A stretch of DNA of 64,000 bases from JBHFEI01 sp041928815 (GCF_041928815.1 NZ_JBHFEI010000011.1:1-64000), one strand, 5' to 3'; positions 27,011 to 35,744 are shown, counted from the stretch's first letter. Notes: generated by a model not told the origin, from the letters alone. Program-made: numbers and translations.

Positions 27011-27066
27011 CGAGAGAGGTCCGGTCCGGCTCTTCGACCTCCGCCCGAGGCGCCTGCGGCAACCGC

Positions 27067-27387
27067 TCAGGACGCGCTCGACAGCTTCATCATGACGATG
27101 CCGGCGACGATCAGCGCGCCGGCGGCGAGCCGCATCGGCGTCGCCGCCTCTCCGAGCACGAGAATGCCGACGACGAAGGCGCCGACGGCGCCGATGCCGG
27201 TCCAGACCGTATAGGCCGTTCCGAGCGGCAGCGTGCGCATGGCGAGCGACAGCAGGCCGAAGCTCGCGATCATCAGCACGAGGGTGAGAAGGGTGGGCAC
27301 GGGAAGGGTGAAGCCGTCCGAGCGCTTCATCGCATAGGCCCAGGCGATTTCGAGCAGTCCGGCGATGAAGAGGGCGATCCAGGCCAT
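27067..27387 (-). CDS. sugE: SMR-family exporter, SugE/Gdx type (guanidinium exporter)
   Basis: Small four-helix membrane transporter of 106 residues. The essential Glu13 (LLEIAWAYAMK) and AYTVWTGIGAVGAFVVGI in the third helix match the SugE/Gdx branch, which exports guanidinium in exchange for protons. EmrE-type drug exporters differ at these positions. Start 27387 follows an AAGGAGG site by 6 bases. A guanidine-II riboswitch directly upstream strongly supports the Gdx assignment and implies translational control by guanidinium. Confidence 0.92.
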   Translation of the reverse strand: MAWIALFIAGLLEIAWAYAMKRSDGFTLPVPTLLTLVLMIASFGLLSLAMRTLPLGTAYTVWTGIGAVGAFVVGILVLGEAATPMRLAAGALIVAGIVMMKLSSAS

Positions 27388-27407
27388 GGCGGGCCTCCTT
27401 GACAAGG

Positions 27408-27465
27408 GGCCGGGCCGTCCCGGGTCTTTCGGCCCCGGTGTCCGGGGGCGCGGGTCGTCCCGCGC
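27408..27465 (-). promoter_or_regulatory. Guanidine-II (mini-ykkC) riboswitch
   Basis: On the minus strand two hairpins carry the diagnostic ACGR tetraloops. The first is GCGGG-ACGA-CCCGC (27450-27463, extendable by two more pairs). The second is CCGGG-ACGG-CCCGG (27410-27423). A 26-base linker separates them, within the known range for the class. The sugE ribosome-binding site AAGGAGG begins 9 bases downstream of the second hairpin. Known guanidine-II RNAs dimerise their loops on ligand binding and expose the ribosome-binding site. The RNA starts only about 30 bases past the upstream histidine-kinase stop codon. Confidence 0.93.
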
Positions 27466-27497
27466 AGGGAAAGACATGGCCTTTCCGGCGGCGAAGG

Positions 27498-28829
27498 TCA
27501 AGAGGCCGGCGGTCTGACGCGGGCGGGGAGGTCGAGCGCGAAGCGGCGGCCCGTGGCGGAGACGGTCGCGCCGAGCGTGCCGCCATGCAGCTCGGCGATG
27601 CGGCCGACGATCTTCAGGCCGATGCCGAGCCCGTCGCCCGTGGGCGCCGGCGCGACGGCCCCGCCCTCGGACGCGATGTCCTCGACGGCGATCCCGCCGG
27701 CGCCGACCTCGACGATGATGCGCGTGCCGGGCCGCGTATGGCGCACGGCGTTCTCGACGAGGTTGCGCGCCGCGTCCTTCAGCAGCGCCGGGATCGCCAG
27801 CAGCGGCGCCTGCGCCGCCGTCGCGGAGAATTCAAGCGTGTGGTCGTGGTCGTAGACGAAGGGCGCGAGATCCTCGACGACGTCGCGACCGAGCGCCACC
27901 AGGTCGACCGGGACGAACATGGCGTGGTCGAAGCCGTCGAGCCGCGCCAGCGCCGTCATGTCGCCGACGAAGCGCACCAGCGCGTCGAGGTCGGCCTCGG
28001 CCTTGCGGGCGCGCGGATGGTCGATGCGGCCGAGCTCAAGCTTCAGCGCGGCGAGCGGCGTGCGGATCTCGTGGGCGATGCCGGAGGTGAGCAGGCGCTG
28101 CGAGGCCATCAGCGCGCCGACGCGCACGAAGGCGCGGTTGACCGCCTCCGTCAGATGGGCGATCTCGCGCGGCATGCCGGCCGTCGGCAGCTCGGAGCGC
28201 GAATCCATCGGGTCGAGCCGGTCGGCGGCCTCCGCCGCCGCCTCGACCGGCCGCACCGCCCGGCGCACCGAGAGCAGCGTCGCGCCGAGGACGAGGACGA
28301 GCAGGATGCCCATCGGCACGATCATGTGGTCGAGCACCTCGTTCCACAGCACGCCCGAGACGAGGTCGTCCGGGTCGCCGATCACCGCGACGTCGACGGT
28401 GACGCGCCGACCGCCCGCCTCCAGCGCCCGCCCGCCGACCAGCGTCAGCGGCAGGCCGGGGCTGAGGCTGCGCAGCCAGAAATCCGGCGGATTGACCGCC
28501 GCCGGCAGGAAATGCGCCTCGCAGGCCGTATCGCAGGACTGGAACAGCGTCTTGCCCGCGTCGTCGCGCACGCGCGCGACATAGCCGGTCGCGGGCGCTG
28601 CGCCGTAGCGGGCGTCGAGGGAGGCCGGCAGCGCATAGGCCGTGCCCGGCGGGCCGACGCCCTCCGCCAGCCGTTCCGTCTCCTCTTCGACATAGAGCCG
28701 GGCGAGCTCGCCCGCATTGCCGTAATAGTCGGAAAAGACGACGGCGAGCTGCACCAGCATGGCGAGCAGCGCGAAGAAGGCGATGCGCCGCGTCAGGATC
28801 GCCATCAACCCCGGCCGGGGCACGCTCAT
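27498..28829 (-). CDS. Sensor histidine kinase of an OmpR-type two-component system
   Basis: Inner-membrane kinase of 443 residues. Membrane helices lie at about 12-32 and 170-188, with a periplasmic sensor domain of about 135 residues between them that has two cysteines (SCDTACEAH). A HAMP-like linker follows, then HisKA with phospho-acceptor His253 (GIAHEIRTPLAAL), and an ATPase domain with NLVENAVRHT and GDGLGIGLKIV. Start 28829 gives a 4-base overlap with the response regulator, the normal arrangement. Codons further upstream are out of the regulator's frame and not used. Partner: the regulator at 28826. Confidence 0.9.
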   Translation of the reverse strand: MSVPRPGLMAILTRRIAFFALLAMLVQLAVVFSDYYGNAGELARLYVEEETERLAEGVGPPGTAYALPASLDARYGAAPATGYVARVRDDAGKTLFQSCDTACEAHFLPAAVNPPDFWLRSLSPGLPLTLVGGRALEAGGRRVTVDVAVIGDPDDLVSGVLWNEVLDHMIVPMGILLVLVLGATLLSVRRAVRPVEAAAEAADRLDPMDSRSELPTAGMPREIAHLTEAVNRAFVRVGALMASQRLLTSGIAHEIRTPLAALKLELGRIDHPRARKAEADLDALVRFVGDMTALARLDGFDHAMFVPVDLVALGRDVVEDLAPFVYDHDHTLEFSATAAQAPLLAIPALLKDAARNLVENAVRHTRPGTRIIVEVGAGGIAVEDIASEGGAVAPAPTGDGLGIGLKIVGRIAELHGGTLGATVSATGRRFALDLPARVRPPAS

Positions 28830-29503
28830 CGGCGCGCCTCGCGCAGCATGTAGCCGACGCCGCGCACGGTCTCGATCGCGGCCCGCGGCGCCCCCGTCTC
28901 CAGCTTGCGGCGCAGCCGCGAAACGGCGAGCTCGACGGCATTGCTGCTGCGCTCGTCGCCGAATTCGGAAAAGGCATGTTCCAGCTTGCGCTTGGCCACC
29001 ACCGTGCCGCCGTGGCGCATCAGGAGTTCGAGCAGGGATTTTTCCGACGGCGCCAGCGCGATCTCCGCGCCGTCCGAGGTGAGCCGGCGCGTGGCGACGT
29101 CGAGGCTGAGGCCGGCATAGTCGAGCACGGGCATCACCGCGACCGGCGCGCGGCGCATCAGCGCGCGGATGCGGGCGATCAGCTCGCCATTGTTGAAGGG
29201 TTTCGCCAGATAGTCGTCGGCGCCGGCATCGAGCCCGGCGATGCGCTCGTCGACCGCGCCGCGCGCGGTCAGCACCAGCACCGGGATCGACCGCTTCTCG
29301 CGCCGGAGCGCCTTCAGCACGGTGAGGCCGTCCTCGTCCGGCAGGCCGAGATCGAGCAGCAGGAGATCGTAGTCGATCTCCTGAAGGGCGGCGCGCGCCT
29401 CCCCCGCGGTGCCGAAGGCATCGATGCGGTAGCCGGCGTCGCGCACCGCCTCGAGCAGCAGCTCCCTCAGCCGCACGCTGTCCTCGACGAGAAGGATCCT
29501 CAT
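28826..29503 (-). CDS. OmpR/PhoB-family response regulator
   Basis: A 225-residue regulator. The receiver domain (1-115) has phospho-acceptor Asp51 (LLLLDLGLPDEDG), acidic residues after strand 1 (LVEDS) and Lys in YLAKPF. A winged-helix DNA-binding domain follows (about 128-222; SNAVELAVSRLRRKLE and VRGVGYML). Both ends overlap neighbours by 4 bases (cytochrome upstream, kinase downstream), so the module is translationally coupled. It resembles QseB-type regulators. Confidence 0.92.
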   Translation of the reverse strand: MRILLVEDSVRLRELLLEAVRDAGYRIDAFGTAGEARAALQEIDYDLLLLDLGLPDEDGLTVLKALRREKRSIPVLVLTARGAVDERIAGLDAGADDYLAKPFNNGELIARIRALMRRAPVAVMPVLDYAGLSLDVATRRLTSDGAEIALAPSEKSLLELLMRHGGTVVAKRKLEHAFSEFGDERSSNAVELAVSRLRRKLETGAPRAAIETVRGVGYMLREARR

Positions 29504-30060
29504 AGCCGTTTGCGACCCGTGACCATGGACCAGACCAGGTTTTCCCGATGCCGGACGCTTTCAATGAGCGCCGCCGCCGCATGGACGAGGGCGAGCACCA
29601 TGATGCCGTTGGCGAGAAGGCCGTGCAACTCCTCCAGCCATTTCTCCCCCCAGAAGGCGTCGAGCCCTGTCATCCAGCCGGTGAGCGCGGTGGCGGCAAG
29701 CAGCGCCATCAGGGTCAGCATCATGACGGCGGCAAGCGGCGTGTGGCCGAGGCTGCGCGGCTCGGTGCCGGAGAGAATGGCCCGGACCTGGCCCGCCACG
29801 CGGGCGGGCGTCGGCAGGAAATCGGAGAAGCGGGCGTGGCGCGTGCCGACGAAGCCCCAGACGATCCTGACGGCGAGCGCGCCGGCGACGACATAGCCGG
29901 TGAAGCGGTGAAGGGACCGCCCCTCCTCGAGGATGAAGAGGTTGAGGAGGCAGCCCGTCACCACGGTCCAGTGGAACAGCCGGACGACCGGGTCCCAGAC
30001 CCGGACGGAGCCGGGGCCGGTGACCGGAGCGGCGTCCTCGCCTGCGCGGAGCGCCGCCAT
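29500..30060 (-). CDS. Cytochrome b561-type di-heme membrane protein
   Basis: A 186-residue protein with four predicted helices and four well-placed histidines for two b hemes: His30 (RLFHW), His51 (LHRFTGY), His146 (ELHGLL) and His160 (ALVHAAA). The family carries electrons across the inner membrane. Genes of this type often pair with a PepSY protein and a two-component system, as here. The stop overlaps the response-regulator start by 4 bases, and the PepSY gene ends 3 bases before its start. It may reduce a periplasmic partner. Confidence 0.87.
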   Translation of the reverse strand: MAALRAGEDAAPVTGPGSVRVWDPVVRLFHWTVVTGCLLNLFILEEGRSLHRFTGYVVAGALAVRIVWGFVGTRHARFSDFLPTPARVAGQVRAILSGTEPRSLGHTPLAAVMMLTLMALLAATALTGWMTGLDAFWGEKWLEELHGLLANGIMVLALVHAAAALIESVRHRENLVWSMVTGRKRL

Positions 30061-30063
30061 GGC

Positions 30064-30330
30064 TCAGTCGCCTTCCTGGACGATGTCGCCGGAGACGGGG
30101 TTGAAATAGACCTCGGCGCGCTCGCCCTTCTTGTCCTTGCCGTAGATCTCGTAGCAGCTTCCGGTGACCTCGAAGGTCTTCACCTTGTAGCCGAGCGCGT
30201 CGATCTTCGCCTTCATGGCGCTTTCCGACATCCACTTCGACTTCGGCTCCTTGGTGCAGTCGGGGCTGGCATGGGCAAGCCCGGGCAGCGCGATGGTCAT
30301 GGCGAGGACGGCGATCAGTTTCGGATGCAT
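30064..30330 (-). CDS. Periplasmic PepSY-domain protein
   Basis: An 88-residue exported protein. The signal peptide (about 1-21, ending GLAHA) is followed by one PepSY domain with SESAMKAKIDALGYKVKTFE and EVYFNPVSGDIV. Two cysteines in the mature part (SPDC and GSCYEIY) could form a disulfide. Start 30330 was chosen for the signal peptide. It is the first gene of the PepSY/cytochrome/regulator/kinase chain and may be the signal-binding part or the electron partner of the cytochrome. Confidence 0.85.
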   Translation of the reverse strand: MHPKLIAVLAMTIALPGLAHASPDCTKEPKSKWMSESAMKAKIDALGYKVKTFEVTGSCYEIYGKDKKGERAEVYFNPVSGDIVQEGD

Positions 30331-30429
30331 GGCTTTACTTCCTTTGCGCGGATGCCCTTTGTTCGGGCGACGGGCAAGGAATAGGGGCCGCAAGCTGTCG
30401 GTTTGCTGTCCGCCGCGCGCGATCGCCTC

Positions 30430-30465
30430 AGAGCCGCATCCGGTTGACCGTCAACCGGATGCGGC
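30430..30465. repeat. Perfect palindrome; copy A of a 23-base dispersed repeat
   Basis: A perfect stem of 15 base pairs (30433-30447 with 30451-30465) around CCG. The left 23 bases (30430-30452) are identical to 32301-32323, in the same orientation, beyond the RTX gene. It lies in the 260-base gap between the PepSY and RTX genes, which holds nothing else I can name. It may act as a bidirectional terminator for RTX, or be a dispersed palindromic element. Confidence 0.75.
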
Positions 30466-30590
30466 GTTCCGCGCTCTAGCCGGGAGCAGTTGCAGGGATG
30501 CGAGGAAATGACCGCGACGGCCCTCGCAAGGTTCAGACAATGGCTCTCGGATGCCCGGGCGCGCCGGTACAGCCCGCCGTTGCGGCGGCC

Positions 30591-32102
30591 TCACAGCAGG
30601 AAGGATCCATTGTCCAGCACGACGTTTCCAACGAGAAAGATGGAAAAGTCGCTCTTGCCGTCGCCGTCGACGTCACCGGAGACGAGCGTGTTCCCTCCGA
30701 CCTTCGCCGCCCGAAGCTCGCCCGCCTCCTTTGAAAACATGTCACTGCCGATGAAGGTGAATTTGTTGTTGCCGCGCGCCGTGGTATCGGCGTCGATCGT
30801 CCTCAGATCGATCCGGTCACGGTCGTCGACGCTGAAATCGAAGATCTTGTCACGCCCCGAGGCCGCAACCGTGGAATCCCGGATCGTCTTGAAGACAAAG
30901 AGGTCCCTGCCGTCGCCGCCGTAGAGCTTGTCGGCGCCGAGGCCACCGATCAGCTTGTCGTTGCCGCCATTGCCGTAGAGCACATCCTTTCCGGCATATC
31001 CGTAGAGCGTCGTTGCGGTATCCCCACCCCGGATCGTGTCATTCTTGGCCGTTCCCTTCAGAAGCGGAGCGGTGGAGATCACCGAGATCTCGTATCTCCC
31101 GGTGTCGTAGCCGAAATGGTAACCCGCTTCGATACTGAAATAGGCCCTGCCCGTGAAATCCGCTGTCCATTCGATGGTGGGCTGTCCAGCGTCTGCGCTC
31201 GATTTGATATTGCCATTGTTGTCGCGCAGGTGAGCATCGAAATTGTCGAGGAAATCAACGCCTTTGATCGCGGATGTCGAGATCTGGTAAGTAATGCCCT
31301 TCTTGACGGAAAGGACATACCAGTCACTATCTTGCTCGACATCGATTTTTCCGACGATGGAACCGCCGTCCTTCAAGGAGACCTTGGTGCTCGTGTTATT
31401 CAACACCGTGTCCGTTGCGATCGACTTGACGATGTAGTTGCCTCTGTACTTTTCGGCAGTCGCATCGAGAAAATATGTGCCCGTTTCGACGGCTGTAAAC
31501 GTGACGGATATTGACGTTTCCGTATTGTACGCAGACTCCTGTCGAAGGACAGTGCCTACCTTGTCACGGATCGCCAGGGACGGGGCAACTATCGTGTCCG
31601 CGCTTCCGTCGCCCGACATCGTGAAGCCATAGGTTAAACCTGCCTTGAGTTCGATCTTGAACCAATCAGAATCATAGGAGGCATCCATCTTGCTGCGAAT
31701 GGACTGACCGGCGGCCAGGGTCGCGCCTGTCGTGATATTGCGTATGATCGTGTCATCGCTGCTCCAGTTCAGAACGTAGTTTCCGGTAGAGTAACGGTCC
31801 GCCGCAGCTTCAACGTAAAACGTACCGGACGATATGGCCGAGAAATTCAGCTCAATGATCGTCGTAATGTTCCCGTCCTCAACGCGTTCTATCTCGATTC
31901 CAAGATCATTATAAAGCCGCAGCTCTGGACCGACGAGCCCCGTGCTGCTCCCGTCGCCGGAAAGCTGGAACCGATAGTCCAACCCGGACACCAGCTCAAC
32001 CCTGTACCAGTCGGTGTCGCCGCCGAATGTCAGACTGTTTCGGATTGTTTCGCCTGTTTGGATGACGGCAGTCGTGGAGGTGTTGCCGGGAATGGAAGAC
32101 AT
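30591..32102 (-). CDS. RTX calcium-binding secreted protein with three PPC-like domains
   Basis: A 503-residue acidic protein without an N-terminal signal, as expected for type I secretion. Three pre-peptidase C-terminal-like modules occur at about 20-112, 128-226 and 242-342, each with a conserved DWY or DWF core (DTDWYRVEL, DSDWFKIEL, DSDWYVLSV). A short RTX block follows (352-400; GYAGKDVLYGNGGNDKLIGG), then a serralysin-like C-terminal secretion region. No protease domain is present, although PPC modules usually accompany one. The gene is less GC-rich than its neighbours. Start 32102 follows AAGGGGCC. No type I secretion genes lie nearby. Confidence 0.85.
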   Translation of the reverse strand: MSSIPGNTSTTAVIQTGETIRNSLTFGGDTDWYRVELVSGLDYRFQLSGDGSSTGLVGPELRLYNDLGIEIERVEDGNITTIIELNFSAISSGTFYVEAAADRYSTGNYVLNWSSDDTIIRNITTGATLAAGQSIRSKMDASYDSDWFKIELKAGLTYGFTMSGDGSADTIVAPSLAIRDKVGTVLRQESAYNTETSISVTFTAVETGTYFLDATAEKYRGNYIVKSIATDTVLNNTSTKVSLKDGGSIVGKIDVEQDSDWYVLSVKKGITYQISTSAIKGVDFLDNFDAHLRDNNGNIKSSADAGQPTIEWTADFTGRAYFSIEAGYHFGYDTGRYEISVISTAPLLKGTAKNDTIRGGDTATTLYGYAGKDVLYGNGGNDKLIGGLGADKLYGGDGRDLFVFKTIRDSTVAASGRDKIFDFSVDDRDRIDLRTIDADTTARGNNKFTFIGSDMFSKEAGELRAAKVGGNTLVSGDVDGDGKSDFSIFLVGNVVLDNGSFLL

Positions 32103-32298
32103 GGATGGCCCCTTATAAATATCTGGGTCGCTAATGCCGACGATACAAAATGGATACAATTTCTGGAGGAGGGACATGTCGGGTAAGGCCGTCGCCGTAG
32201 CGCACCGTACATGAATTTTCGAACGCCGCAATATGACAGCGCGACAATCATGCGTTGTAGATCAGGCGCTCAAGAATGGACAGCGTCGCAGCTTGGTC

Positions 32299-33963
32299 CT
32301 AGAGCCGCATCCGGTTGACCGTCGTCAACCGCGCCGTGACCGCGGCGAGTTCCTCGGCGCGGCGCTCGGCACTCCAGTTCAGCGCGCCGGCGGCGATGTC
32401 GGCGAGTTCGGCGAGGCCCTCGGTGGTCAAAAGGCCTTCGATCGCCAGCGTCGTGCGGCGCAGCACGATGTCGGCGAGGTGCACCACCTGCTCGTTGCGG
32501 GCGATGTAGTCGATCTCGCCGGCCGAGACGCCCCTCACATGCGCCAGCGGCCGGTCGCCGCCGGTCGCGGCGATGTGGGCGATCACCCGGTCGGCCGTCG
32601 TGCCGAAGCGGAAGAGGAGATCGGCGACCTTCGCCTCGGCGAGCCCGCTCGCCCTTGCCCGCTCCGCGATCCAGCGGCGCTTCGCCTCCCCCTCCGCCGG
32701 GTAGGCGCGGCCGCCGCCGATGGCGAGGTCGCGCGTCGAGAGGCGCCGCGCCCTGCCGAGCCGGGTAAGCAGCGTGTCGCAGACCTCCTCTGCGAAGCCC
32801 CGGAACGTCGTCCATTTGCCGCCGACCAGCGACAGGATCGGGAAGGGCCGGTCGCCCGAGGGCTCGATCACCGGGGCGGAATGGTCGCGGCTGATCAGGC
32901 CGGGATTGGCCGCATCAGAGGCTGGCAGCGGCCGGATACCGGAATAGGCATAGACGATGCTGTCGCGGCTGAAGGAGAGGCCGGGCAGAAGCGCCGCCAG
33001 CGCGCCGATGAAATAGTCGATCTCGTCGTCCTCGATCCTGACGCTGTCGGGATTGGCCGCCTTGATGTCGGTCGAGCCGACCAGTGCCAGGCCGAGATGG
33101 TCGTAGACGAGGCAGATGCGGCCGTCGTCGGCCTCGAAATAGATCATCCGCCCATCGAGCGCCTTGATCAGTTCGGGATGGTCGATGACGATGTGCGAGC
33201 CCTTGGTGCCGCCGATCAGCCGGGTCTCGACGCCGAGCGCGGCATTGGCCTGGTCGATCCACGGACCGGCGCCGTTGACGACGACCGTCGGCCGGGCGCG
33301 GTGCAGGCCGCCATCCGCCGCGCGGAAGGTCAGCACCCCGCCGTCGCGGTGCTCCAGCGTCGCGTTGTTCAGCGCCTTCGAACGCGGCTCGGCGGCAATT
33401 CCGTCGGCGACGAGTTCGTAGACGAGGCGCTCCGGCCGGCAGATCTTCGCGTCGTAATAGATGCCGCCGGCGACGATCTTCGGCGTGATCACCGGGATCT
33501 CCTTCATTGCCTGCCGGCGGAAGAAGAAGCGGTGCTTCGGCATCACGCGCTGGCGCGACCCGTAGAAATCATAGAGCGCGAGGCCGATCTTGATCAGGAT
33601 GGCGCCGCGACTCCTCGGCGCCGTCGTCGAGCCGAACAGCGTGCGCAGCGAGGCCGTCACCCCCTTCATCAGCGAAAAGGAGGGGATGAAGGTCGCCAGC
33701 GGCTCGACGCAATGCGGCGCGTTGCGCAGCAGCAGGTTGCGCTCCAGCGTCGACTGCGCCACCAGGCGGAACTCGCCCGTCTCCAGATATTTGATGCCGC
33801 CATGGATGAGGCGCGAGGGTGCCGCGCTGGTGCCCGAACCGTAATCGCCCTTGTCGACGATCAGGCAGGCGAGCCCCTGCAGGGTCAGTTCGCGGAACAG
33901 CCCCGCCCCGTTCACGCCCGCGCCGAGGATCACCACGTCGTAATCCGCCACCGCATCCGTCAT
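32299..33963 (-). CDS. GlpD-family FAD-dependent polyol-phosphate dehydrogenase
   Basis: A 554-residue flavoprotein. The FAD motif VVILGAGVNGAGLFREL (about 9-25), SRLIHGGIKYLETGEF and SLVGGKWTTFRGFAEE place it in the GlpD family. It differs clearly from the GlpD at 19974 and from EryB, with a longer insert around 105-150. An FGGY kinase lies just upstream on the same strand, so it probably oxidises the product of that kinase. Start 33963 follows GGAGAG; an ATG 15 bases upstream is possible. Its last seven codons and stop lie inside a dispersed repeat (32301-32323). Confidence 0.85.
   Translation of the reverse strand: MTDAVADYDVVILGAGVNGAGLFRELTLQGLACLIVDKGDYGSGTSAAPSRLIHGGIKYLETGEFRLVAQSTLERNLLLRNAPHCVEPLATFIPSFSLMKGVTASLRTLFGSTTAPRSRGAILIKIGLALYDFYGSRQRVMPKHRFFFRRQAMKEIPVITPKIVAGGIYYDAKICRPERLVYELVADGIAAEPRSKALNNATLEHRDGGVLTFRAADGGLHRARPTVVVNGAGPWIDQANAALGVETRLIGGTKGSHIVIDHPELIKALDGRMIYFEADDGRICLVYDHLGLALVGSTDIKAANPDSVRIEDDEIDYFIGALAALLPGLSFSRDSIVYAYSGIRPLPASDAANPGLISRDHSAPVIEPSGDRPFPILSLVGGKWTTFRGFAEEVCDTLLTRLGRARRLSTRDLAIGGGRAYPAEGEAKRRWIAERARASGLAEAKVADLLFRFGTTADRVIAHIAATGGDRPLAHVRGVSAGEIDYIARNEQVVHLADIVLRRTTLAIEGLLTTEGLAELADIAAGALNWSAERRAEELAAVTARLTTVNRMRL
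32301..32323. repeat. Copy B of the 23-base dispersed repeat
   Basis: Identical over 23 bases to 30430-30452, same orientation. It extends into a partial palindrome (GGTTGAC, CGTC, GTCAACC). On the minus strand it encodes the C-terminal residues VNRMRL and two bases of the stop codon of the GlpD-like gene. The two copies bracket the lower-GC RTX gene. Confidence 0.75.
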
Positions 33964-34072
33964 CGCATCTCTCTCCATCGAACTCTGCACATTTATTCTG
34001 TGCAAATTTCTTTTGTTCAACTCTCTTCGCGGCGCGAGCGCAAGCCTCGCTGGCCCGTGCCGCCTTAAAAAT

Positions 34073-35596
34073 TCACTCCGCCGCCTTGCCGAGCGCCGAA
34101 AGCCGCGGCCAGACCGGCTTCATCGCCTCGGCGAGCGCCAGGAACACCCGGTACGTCTCCTCGTAGGCCGCCGCGCGGGCCGGGTCGGGCGTGTAGACCG
34201 TCTCGATGGCGGAGAGGTCGCGCGGGTCGTCGGTCGGGTCGCGGAACACGCCGGCGCCGACGCCGGCGCAGAGCGCCGCCCCCCAGGCGGCCGCCTCCTC
34301 CGTGCGGGTGGCGGCGACGGGCATGTCGAGGATGTCGGCGAAGAGGCCCGCGATCGCCGGGTTGCGCGAGATGCCGCCGGTCAGCCGCGCGGTTTTCGCG
34401 GCAAAGCCGTCGACCAGCGCCTCGACATGGATGCGGTGGTTGAAGGCGATGCCCTCCAGCACGGCGCGCACCATGTCGGCGCGGGTGTGCCAGGCGTTGA
34501 GGCCGAAAAAGCCGGCACTCGAGGCACCGCCATAGGGCGAGCCGAAGAGGTAGGGGTGGAAAAACACGCCAGACGGCCGTTCCCGCGCAGCGTCGAATTC
34601 GGCGGCGAGCGCCGTGTGGATGCTGCCGCCGTCGGCCTCGGCGTTTTTGGCATCGGTGGCGCAGAGCTGGTCGATGAACCAGTCGTAATTGGCGGTGGAG
34701 GCCGGCGAGATCGACATGCTGTTCCATTCGCCGGGCAGGATGCCGTTGCGGCAGAACCAGCGCTCGTCGACCTTCGGCGCCCGCGACAGGGTCTCGTTGA
34801 TCGAATAGGTGCCGGCGACGACGGCGACGATGCCGTCGCGATAGCCGCCGATGCCGAGCGCAGAGGCCGTGACGTCGTGCAGGCCGGCAACGACCGGCGT
34901 GCCCTCGGCAAGTCCGGTGGCGCGGGCCGCATCGGCCGTGACGCGGCCGACGATTTCGGTCGACGGCGCCATCGGCGGGCGCTTCGCCGCGATGGCCTCA
35001 AGGCCGAAGACGGCAAAGGCCGCGTCGGCATAATCCTGCGTCGCGACATCGGTGAACGAGGTGCTCGCCTCGGTCCGGTCCGTGCCGATGACGCCGGAGA
35101 GGCAATAGGTCAGCCAGTCCTTGGCGGCGAGGAAATGGCCGATCCGCCGATAGCGCTCCGGCTCGTTGTCGCGGATCCAGGCAAGCACCGCCGAGGGCGC
35201 GGAGGCATGCGGGCGCTGGCCGGTGAGCGCGAGCGCCCGCGCGCCGACCGCGCCGGCGTTCCACGCCTCGACGAGATCGGTCGCGCGGGTGTCGAGCGAG
35301 ACGATGGCGTTTCCGAGGGGCCGGCGGTCGGCATCGGTCAGGTAGATGCCGTCGCCATGGGCCGTGGCGGCGATCGCCAGCACGTCGGAGGGTGCCCGGC
35401 CGGACGCGTCGAGCGCCTCGCGGATCGCCTGCGCCGTCGCGCTCCAGAGCCCGTCCATGTCGCGCTCGATCCGGCGCGGCGCCGGGATCAGCTGGGGCAC
35501 GCGGCGGCGCGCGACGGCGAGCACGGTTCCGTCCGTGTCGAAGACGACGGCCTTGGTGACGGTCAGGCCGCTGTCGATGCCGATGAGGCTGGGCAA
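34073..35596 (-). CDS. FGGY-family carbohydrate kinase
   Basis: Kinase of 507 residues. The N-terminal SLIGIDSGLTVTKAVVFD (about 3-20), AATAHGDGIYL, GLHDVTASALGIGG and the C-terminal LTGGISRNPAIAGLFADIL mark the FGGY fold. The start is TTG at 35596 behind GGGAGAGAG; the only ATG upstream adds residues that look non-coding. It precedes the GlpD-like dehydrogenase by 109 bases and follows a DeoR gene, making a kinase/dehydrogenase/regulator set. Similarity in layout to EryA suggests a polyol such as a tetritol or pentitol, but this is inference. Confidence 0.85.
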   Translation of the reverse strand: MPSLIGIDSGLTVTKAVVFDTDGTVLAVARRRVPQLIPAPRRIERDMDGLWSATAQAIREALDASGRAPSDVLAIAATAHGDGIYLTDADRRPLGNAIVSLDTRATDLVEAWNAGAVGARALALTGQRPHASAPSAVLAWIRDNEPERYRRIGHFLAAKDWLTYCLSGVIGTDRTEASTSFTDVATQDYADAAFAVFGLEAIAAKRPPMAPSTEIVGRVTADAARATGLAEGTPVVAGLHDVTASALGIGGYRDGIVAVVAGTYSINETLSRAPKVDERWFCRNGILPGEWNSMSISPASTANYDWFIDQLCATDAKNAEADGGSIHTALAAEFDAARERPSGVFFHPYLFGSPYGGASSAGFFGLNAWHTRADMVRAVLEGIAFNHRIHVEALVDGFAAKTARLTGGISRNPAIAGLFADILDMPVAATRTEEAAAWGAALCAGVGAGVFRDPTDDPRDLSAIETVYTPDPARAAAYEETYRVFLALAEAMKPVWPRLSALGKAAE

Positions 35597-35744
35597 GGTC
35601 TCTCTCCCTCTCTGCAGTGTCTTTTCAGCGCGATCCGGCGCCGAAGCATGTCTGGTGAACCCCGGTTCACCGAACCTGCTCTCTCCTTCGTGTCTTTGCC
35701 GCATTCACCGGCGCTTGAGCGATCCGGCCTCGGCTGGAAAAGCG

